A stretch of DNA of 11,119 bases from Clostridia bacterium (GTDB lineage Bacteria; Bacillota_A; Clostridia; Oscillospirales; CAG-382), in the NCBI GenBank assembly GCA_017615235.1, contig JAGAAM010000138.1, forward strand, positions 1-11,119. Reading direction: 5' to 3'. Positions within the stretch are counted from its first letter, which is position 1, and each line of letters starts with the position of its first letter. The translations under genes were made by a program, and so were the position numbers. The notes beneath the pieces are model-generated. The model saw nothing but the letters and a program-made list of their open reading frames with translations, had not been told where the DNA came from and did no database searches. This document shows, piece by piece, positions 7,448 through 11,119 of this stretch.

Positions 7448-9289
7448 TTACTGAACGTCCGAATAATACAGCCCGGACGAAAAATCCGCCGTCGCCGAAG
7501 AATCTCCGGAACGGATGACGTAGCTGTTGCCCTGCGCCATATTCGGGGAGGAATAAACGATGCATCCGAATACTTTGGAAGCCGTGAAGCTGAACCCCGA
7601 TCCGTCGTCGACGGCGATGACCGTGCCTTCGCCGCCCGAAAGCCCGACGAGCGCGCTGCACTGCGTGCCGGCGTTGAAATTCTTTGCCATATCGGTCGAT
7701 CCGATAGCCAGCAAGGTGCCGCCGGTAATGCTGGCGACGCAGTTTCCGCCTTCGCCGATGTCGAGCGCGCCGTTGCCGCTGCCGCTCGGTCCTTCGACGA
7801 TCACGGTTCCGCCGGAGATAAAAATCGAACCGTTGGAATCGAGCCCGTCGCCTCCGGAGTTGACGTAAAGATATCCGCCGCTGACGGTGATCGCACCGGT
7901 GCCGGAGGAATCTTCCTCGTCTTCGTCGTCGACCGTCCCGGAGCTGCCCGCGGCGTTCACGCCGTCGTCGGAAGCGATAACGCGGGTCTTTCCGCCTTTG
8001 ACTTCGATCGAATACGCCTCAAGCCCTTCGTAGCATTTCGTCACGTCAAGTTCACCGCCGGAGATCGAGATCACCGATCCCGCGTGGATAGCGTCGTCGC
8101 TGCTCGAAAGCTCGACTTTGCCGTCGGTGATCGAGACGGACGTGCTGCAATGGATCGCGTCGTCCGCGGACGATATCTTAAGGTCGACGCTGCCGATATA
8201 GATATCGCCTTCGCACTTCAGCCCCTTTCGCGATTTCTTGCCTTTGGACTGACCGGAGCCGCCGCCCGCGGTAATATCGAGCGTGCCTCCTGCAAGTGTG
8301 ATGTTGCCGGTGAAAAGTTTATCCGAGGAACTGACCTGAACTCCGTCGTATGCCGCGTTGACCGTGACATTGCCTTTTTCGATATAGAAGAAACTCGTTC
8401 CGGCGTCGTTTTCGATCTGGATGCCGTCGTGCACAGAGGTTATATCGACGGTCCCGCCGCCGATACGCAGCGAATCGTTGGCTTTGAGCCCGACAAGGCC
8501 CGCCGTTACCGTGATCTTACCGCCGGTGATCTTGAGATCGTCGTTGCAGACTATCCCGTGAAGCGTGGAAACCACGGTGAGCGAACCGCTGCCGTTGACC
8601 GTAAGATTGTCTTTGGAATAGATCGCGCCGTCTATGCTCGTCGAAGAAGACTTGCCGGTGAAGGTGAGCGAATTGCTCCCGATGCACTGAACGACGAGCT
8701 TGTCACACGCCGCCGCGCAGATACACGCCGCTGCGGAATTGGACATCGTCACGTCCTTGAGGACGAGATAGACGTTGCCGCTCTTCTTTTCGTCGTCGAT
8801 GACTATCGATACGCCGTCGGAAGTGCCGGTGACAAGATAAGTCCCCTTCGAGGTGATTGTCACCGTACTGCCCGAAGAACCCCTCGTGGAATCCGAAAGG
8901 ATGCCTTCGGAGCCGTCGAGCGTTATCGTTGCGTTATAATCGATATCCGTCTTGGTCTTGTTGTCGCCGTCGGCGAACCCGCTCGTTTCGGAGGCGGCGG
9001 CAGACGGCTCCGCTTCTTCCTGCGAGGTTACGGCGGATTCGCCGGGATCTTCCGATATTTCTTCATCGGAACTGTCGTCGGCTTCCCCGCTTGCTTCTTC
9101 GCTTTCGGAGGATTCGTCATAGCTGAAATAATCGTCGTCGCCGAAACTGTCGCTGATGGTGCCGACTTCGCTTACAACAGTGCCGGAAAGTTCTGTTTCG
9201 GAAGTCTGCGTATCGACATCGGAACACGCCGGAAGCAAAGCCGCGGCGAAGAGCGATACAAGCAAGACCGCGATGATCTTTTTGTTCAT
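7448..9289 (-). CDS. Cthe_2159-type beta-helix carbohydrate-binding lipoprotein
   Basis: A 613-residue surface lipoprotein. Residues 1-22 are a type II signal peptide ending in the lipobox LPAC (C22). Residues 23-115 are an acidic, Ser-rich linker, presumably spanning the cell wall. From about 118 to the end runs a right-handed parallel beta-helix: an opening ITLDGSEGI and TVTITSKGTYLVTG (142-155), then turns of 22-23 residues marked by ADDAIH, SDDAIH, YEGLEA, SDDGVN and GGDGLD. This pattern matches the family named after Clostridium thermocellum Cthe_2159, reported to bind cellulose and polygalacturonate with calcium-binding acidic sites. No catalytic motif is visible. Oddities are 12 cysteines, four of them at 189-202, a basic loop (about 348-355) and an acidic loop (about 453-460). 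It follows the DUF4956 gene by 43 bases with an AAAGGA ribosome binding site. The family call is good; the ligand is unknown. Confidence 0.87.
   Translation of the reverse strand: MNKKIIAVLLVSLFAAALLPACSDVDTQTSETELSGTVVSEVGTISDSFGDDDYFSYDESSESEEASGEADDSSDEEISEDPGESAVTSQEEAEPSAAASETSGFADGDNKTKTDIDYNATITLDGSEGILSDSTRGSSGSTVTITSKGTYLVTGTSDGVSIVIDDEKKSGNVYLVLKDVTMSNSAAACICAAACDKLVVQCIGSNSLTFTGKSSSTSIDGAIYSKDNLTVNGSGSLTVVSTLHGIVCNDDLKITGGKITVTAGLVGLKANDSLRIGGGTVDITSVHDGIQIENDAGTSFFYIEKGNVTVNAAYDGVQVSSSDKLFTGNITLAGGTLDITAGGGSGQSKGKKSRKGLKCEGDIYIGSVDLKISSADDAIHCSTSVSITDGKVELSSSDDAIHAGSVISISGGELDVTKCYEGLEAYSIEVKGGKTRVIASDDGVNAAGSSGTVDDEDEEDSSGTGAITVSGGYLYVNSGGDGLDSNGSIFISGGTVIVEGPSGSGNGALDIGEGGNCVASITGGTLLAIGSTDMAKNFNAGTQCSALVGLSGGEGTVIAVDDGSGFSFTASKVFGCIVYSSPNMAQGNSYVIRSGDSSATADFSSGLYYSDVQ
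7952..8176 (-). repeat. Degenerate tandem beta-helix coils in the lipoprotein
   Basis: This stretch encodes residues 372-446, where three successive 23-residue coils begin ISSADDAIH, SSSDDAIH and KCYEGLEA, and a fourth begins DDGVNAAG. Each has an acidic turn followed by a short strand and a gly-rich turn (TDGKVEL, SGGELDV, KGGKTRV). The repeat is at protein level; the DNA copies have diverged. Confidence 0.6.
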
Positions 9290-9332
9290 TGATTCGGTCC
9301 TTTCTTTAAAAGTTTGGACTCTTTGTACCGGG

Positions 9333-10007
9333 TCAGAGCTGATTTTCTACCTCGGTATAAGGAAGGATGGCAATCTCGAGGTTGCTGTTTATCGTTCTTA
9401 TCTCGTCGACGAACGCCTTTTCTTCACTTGCGTCTTTCATCTGTATACGGAACGAAAGGCGGAACATCGAACCCATTGCGACGGTCTTCACGCCGAGGCT
9501 TTCCCAGGATCTGAGATACTTTTTGAAGGTGCCGTCGAACGCGTCGGCGTATTCGAGCGATTCGGGAATGGTAATGCGGAGCAGCCTGTCGGAGGAAGTG
9601 CATTTATGATCGAAGATCTTAAGCAGCGAAAGGATGAAGAACACCGCCGCGAGGCCCAGAAGGATTATCACGCCGTAGGCGACGTAACCCATACCGAAGG
9701 CGATACCGGAGCACATACCCATAAGCACCGCCGCGATCTCGTCGGCACGGCCCTGGGCGGAACGGAAACGGACCAGCGCGAACGCGCCGCCTACCGCAAC
9801 GCCTGCGCCGATATTGCCGTGCACGAAAGTGATGATGACCGCTACCGCGAAAGGTACCAGCGCGGCTACGGTAAAGAACCTTTTGGTGGAACGTATCCTG
9901 AAGGATATCAGCCAGGAAAACAGCAGTCCGGCGGCGAGAGCGCAGCCCGCCATGATAAAGAACTGCGGAGCCGTGACCGAAACTGTGGAATAAACGGAAT
10001 CAAACAT
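9333..10007 (-). CDS. DUF4956 family integral membrane protein
   Basis: A 224-residue protein of the uncharacterised DUF4956 family. The N-terminal half holds about four hydrophobic segments (roughly 13-35, 44-62, 90-108 and 110-130). Between the second and third lies the strongly conserved-looking GAFALVRFRSAQGRADEI (74-91), with two Arg next to Gln/Gly. Residues 131-224 form a soluble alpha/beta tail, probably cytosolic, with LLRITIPESLEYADAFDG and a strand rich in polar residues. No enzyme motif is recognised. The start ATG lies inside the end of the VTC gene (8-base overlap) behind AAAGGGGA, so the two are translationally coupled. From what I know of these families, DUF4956 genes often sit beside VTC-domain genes, so this protein may be the membrane partner of the VTC enzyme. 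That role, including any transport of a product, is inference. Confidence 0.85.
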   Translation of the reverse strand: MFDSVYSTVSVTAPQFFIMAGCALAAGLLFSWLISFRIRSTKRFFTVAALVPFAVAVIITFVHGNIGAGVAVGGAFALVRFRSAQGRADEIAAVLMGMCSGIAFGMGYVAYGVIILLGLAAVFFILSLLKIFDHKCTSSDRLLRITIPESLEYADAFDGTFKKYLRSWESLGVKTVAMGSMFRLSFRIQMKDASEEKAFVDEIRTINSNLEIAILPYTEVENQL

Positions 10008-10734
10008 TGTTCTGTCCCCTTTCTGTATTCATCGTCATTTGCTGTTTATATGCAGTGCCGTATTTGGAAAAACTCGCTTTATAGATCCCGCCTTTGTCGA
10101 GGATCGCGGAAAGCCACAGCGGGATCGATTGCTGTACTTTGATCTCAAGCACGGTATAGCCTTCCGGGAGCAGCAGTTTTCCTTCCGCAGGAGCGCGGAG
10201 ATCAAGGTCGGTAACGCGATATCGCGGAGAAGCGTCTATCGTAAGGCGGAGATCGCCGTCCGGTTCGTAGTAAGCCGTCCTGTCGCAGATTATCATGCAG
10301 GCGGGAACGAGTTTTCCGTAGTGATCCCGGAAAAAGGTTATCTCGCGGTTTATCTGTCCGTCGGAAAAGACGTCCTCTCCCGCAAAAAACCTTTCGGCTT
10401 CGGGAACGGTCGTCTGAACGCGCCGCTTGTAAACCACGCCTTCCGCCTTGCGCTTTAGTTCCAGGAAGACCGGGGAATCGTCGGTCGCGACGCCGTAGGA
10501 CCTGACCCTGATCTTTTCCTTGAACTTCGGCTTTTCGATCGACCGGATTATAAGCCGGCGATCGGGAGTATCGTAATACAGAGAAGCGACTGAAGTCAGG
10601 CCGTAACCGTCGATACGCATATGGCCTTCAAGGCTTTTTATGAAATATTCGGTCTGGATCGGATCGAGGATATACTTAAGCTCGTACCGCTTCATCACCA
10701 CGACCGTTGCCGCGGGAGCCGCCGTTACCGCCAC
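10000..10734 (-). CDS. VTC-domain (polyphosphate polymerase-type) protein
   Basis: A 244-residue VTC-domain protein with the triphosphate-tunnel fold of yeast Vtc4, which makes polyphosphate from ATP. Charged strands typical of the tunnel are visible (GTG-start numbering): KRYELKYIL (15-23), SLYYDTPD, KEKIRVRSYG (72-81), FLELKRK (90-96), VYKRR (101-105), CDRTAYY (150-156), RLTID (163-167), LEIKV with E197 (196-200) and FSKYGTAYKQ near the end. No signal or membrane segment follows, so it should be cytosolic. The start is set at GTG 10734: AAAGGAGG lies 7 bases upstream. The longer ATG at 10779 has no ribosome binding site and falls at or before the predicted transcription start. ATG 10695, just before KRYELKYIL, is the alternative. 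Polymerase activity is not proven for bacterial stand-alone VTC proteins of this type; the fold call is firm, the product is not. Confidence 0.87.
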   Translation of the reverse strand: MAVTAAPAATVVVMKRYELKYILDPIQTEYFIKSLEGHMRIDGYGLTSVASLYYDTPDRRLIIRSIEKPKFKEKIRVRSYGVATDDSPVFLELKRKAEGVVYKRRVQTTVPEAERFFAGEDVFSDGQINREITFFRDHYGKLVPACMIICDRTAYYEPDGDLRLTIDASPRYRVTDLDLRAPAEGKLLLPEGYTVLEIKVQQSIPLWLSAILDKGGIYKASFSKYGTAYKQQMTMNTERGQNNV

Positions 10735-10741
10735 GCCGCCG

Positions 10742-10749
10742 CCTCCTTT
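10742..10749 (-). promoter_or_regulatory. VTC gene ribosome binding site (decides start)
   Basis: AAAGGAGG on the minus strand sits 7 bases before GTG at 10734. If translation began at ATG 10779 this perfect Shine-Dalgarno would instead be coding Lys-Gly-Gly inside an odd Gly-rich leader, which is less likely. Confidence 0.8.
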
Positions 10750-10782
10750 CCCGCAAAACCCGAAATAATACGCTGACATTAT

Positions 10783-10811
10783 ATAATATCACATATTGAC
10801 CGGTTTTGCAA
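10783..10811 (-). promoter_or_regulatory. Promoter of the VTC/DUF4956/lipoprotein unit
   Basis: The minus strand has a -35-like TTGCAA (10806-10811), a 17-base spacer and a -10 box TATTAT (10783-10788). Transcription would start near 10776, leaving a leader of about 40 bases before GTG 10734. An overlapping TATAAT three bases further downstream could also serve as the -10 hexamer, but with a long spacer. The surrounding gap (10735-10960) is AT-rich and otherwise empty apart from the ddh terminator and the ribosome binding site. Confidence 0.6.
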
Positions 10812-10920
10812 TAAATAGTTTTTGCTTTGAACGTAATAATTCGATTTCGTTTGCCCTATTATTGCGCGGAAACTTAAAATACACATTAAAGCGCAAAAGT
10901 TTTTTTCGTTTTTTAAAAGC

Positions 10921-10946
10921 AAAACCCGCCGTCCGGAGACGGCGGG
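10921..10946 (-). terminator. Rho-independent terminator of ddh
   Basis: A perfect 9-bp stem, CCCGCCGTC paired with GACGGCGGG around a 4-base loop, is followed on the minus strand by TTTTGCTTTT. It starts 14 bases after the ddh stop. The opposite strand lacks a comparable T tract, so it acts in the minus direction. Confidence 0.85.
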
Positions 10947-10960
10947 AAATCTTTATTGTT

Positions 10961-11119
10961 TCAAAGCATTTTTGCACGGAGTTCTTCCGGCGAAAATGCC
11001 GACAGATCAGCCGGAGCGATGTCAAAAACCGTCTTGCATCCGGTATCGCCGCGTTTGTGCATCCTGTCGATCGCGCGTGCGAAAGCGATGATCGCGCTTG
11101 CGGTGAATTCCGGGTTGGA
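10961..11119 (-). CDS. ddh: meso-Diaminopimelate dehydrogenase, C-terminal end (cut by window edge)
   Basis: Only the last 52 residues are visible; the gene continues past base 11119. NPEFTASAIIAFARAIDRM, then GDTGCKTVFDIAPADLS and the ending SPEELRAKML, match the conserved C-terminus of NADPH-dependent meso-diaminopimelate dehydrogenase. That enzyme converts tetrahydrodipicolinate plus ammonia to meso-diaminopimelate in one step, feeding lysine and peptidoglycan synthesis. NPEFTAS and TGxKTVFD are the recognisable family segments. The catalytic and cofactor domains are outside the window, so integrity cannot be judged. The gene ends at its own hairpin terminator and is likely transcribed separately from the VTC unit downstream of it. 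Confidence 0.9.
   Translation of the reverse strand, partial: SNPEFTASAIIAFARAIDRMHKRGDTGCKTVFDIAPADLSAFSPEELRAKML

Noticed and set aside
8084..9292. 402-codon plus-strand ORF opposite the lipoprotein gene
   Set aside because: It is Arg/Asp-rich without recognisable domains, and mirrors the minus-strand gene, whose lipobox, beta-helix repeats, ribosome binding site and terminator are clear. It is an effect of GC-rich codon bias.
9156..10142. 328-codon plus-strand ORF spanning the gap between two minus-strand genes
   Set aside because: It covers parts of the lipoprotein, DUF4956 and VTC genes on the opposite strand; the Arg/Glu/His-rich product resembles nothing known.
10789..11025. 78-codon minus-strand ORF
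   Set aside because: It overlaps ddh out of frame, reads through the ddh terminator and covers the VTC promoter. Its Lys/Arg/Phe content reflects AT-rich intergenic DNA.

Overview
The window reads as a chromosomal stretch from an anaerobic Clostridia-type member of the Bacillota, probably of the Oscillospirales kind; that placement is inference. The clues are a split GlgC/GlgD ADP-glucose pyrophosphorylase, a meso-diaminopimelate dehydrogenase, strong GGAGG-type ribosome binding sites, and fairly GC-rich coding DNA set against AT-rich intergenic promoters. Every gene I accept lies on the minus strand, so transcription runs from high to low coordinates. No rRNA, tRNA, CRISPR array, insertion sequence or phage gene was seen, and no gene-free stretch exceeds 300 bases.

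In transcription order, the window opens with the last 52 codons of ddh (10961-11119), closed by a GC-rich hairpin terminator. A 17-bp-spaced promoter (10783-10811) then starts a three-gene unit: a VTC/polyphosphate-polymerase-type protein (10000-10734), a DUF4956 membrane protein (9333-10007, overlapping the first by 8 bases) and a large acidic beta-helix lipoprotein of the Cthe_2159 carbohydrate-binding type (7448-9289). A 14-bp hairpin terminator follows. This unit is the least understood part of the window. It combines a cytosolic tunnel-fold enzyme, an integral membrane protein and a surface-anchored polysaccharide-binding protein under one promoter, and its joint function is not known to me.

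A second strong promoter (7346-7374) starts the glycogen operon: a 60-residue single-pass membrane protein of unknown function, glgC, glgD, glgA, glgP, and the first 270 codons of a GH13 alpha-amylase-family enzyme that runs off the left edge. Genes overlap or are separated by at most 39 bases. GlgC with GlgD would make ADP-glucose, GlgA would polymerise it, and GlgP with the GH13 enzyme would break the polymer down, so synthesis and breakdown appear co-transcribed. No branching enzyme is visible.

Two start sites were moved from the longest possible ORF on ribosome-binding-site and promoter evidence (the VTC gene and the small membrane protein), and glgC was moved by one codon. Points worth a second look are the VTC/DUF4956/beta-helix unit, the small protein leading the glycogen operon, the Ser replacing Lys in the KxGGL motif of GlgA, and the cysteine-rich, oppositely charged insertions in the beta-helix lipoprotein.
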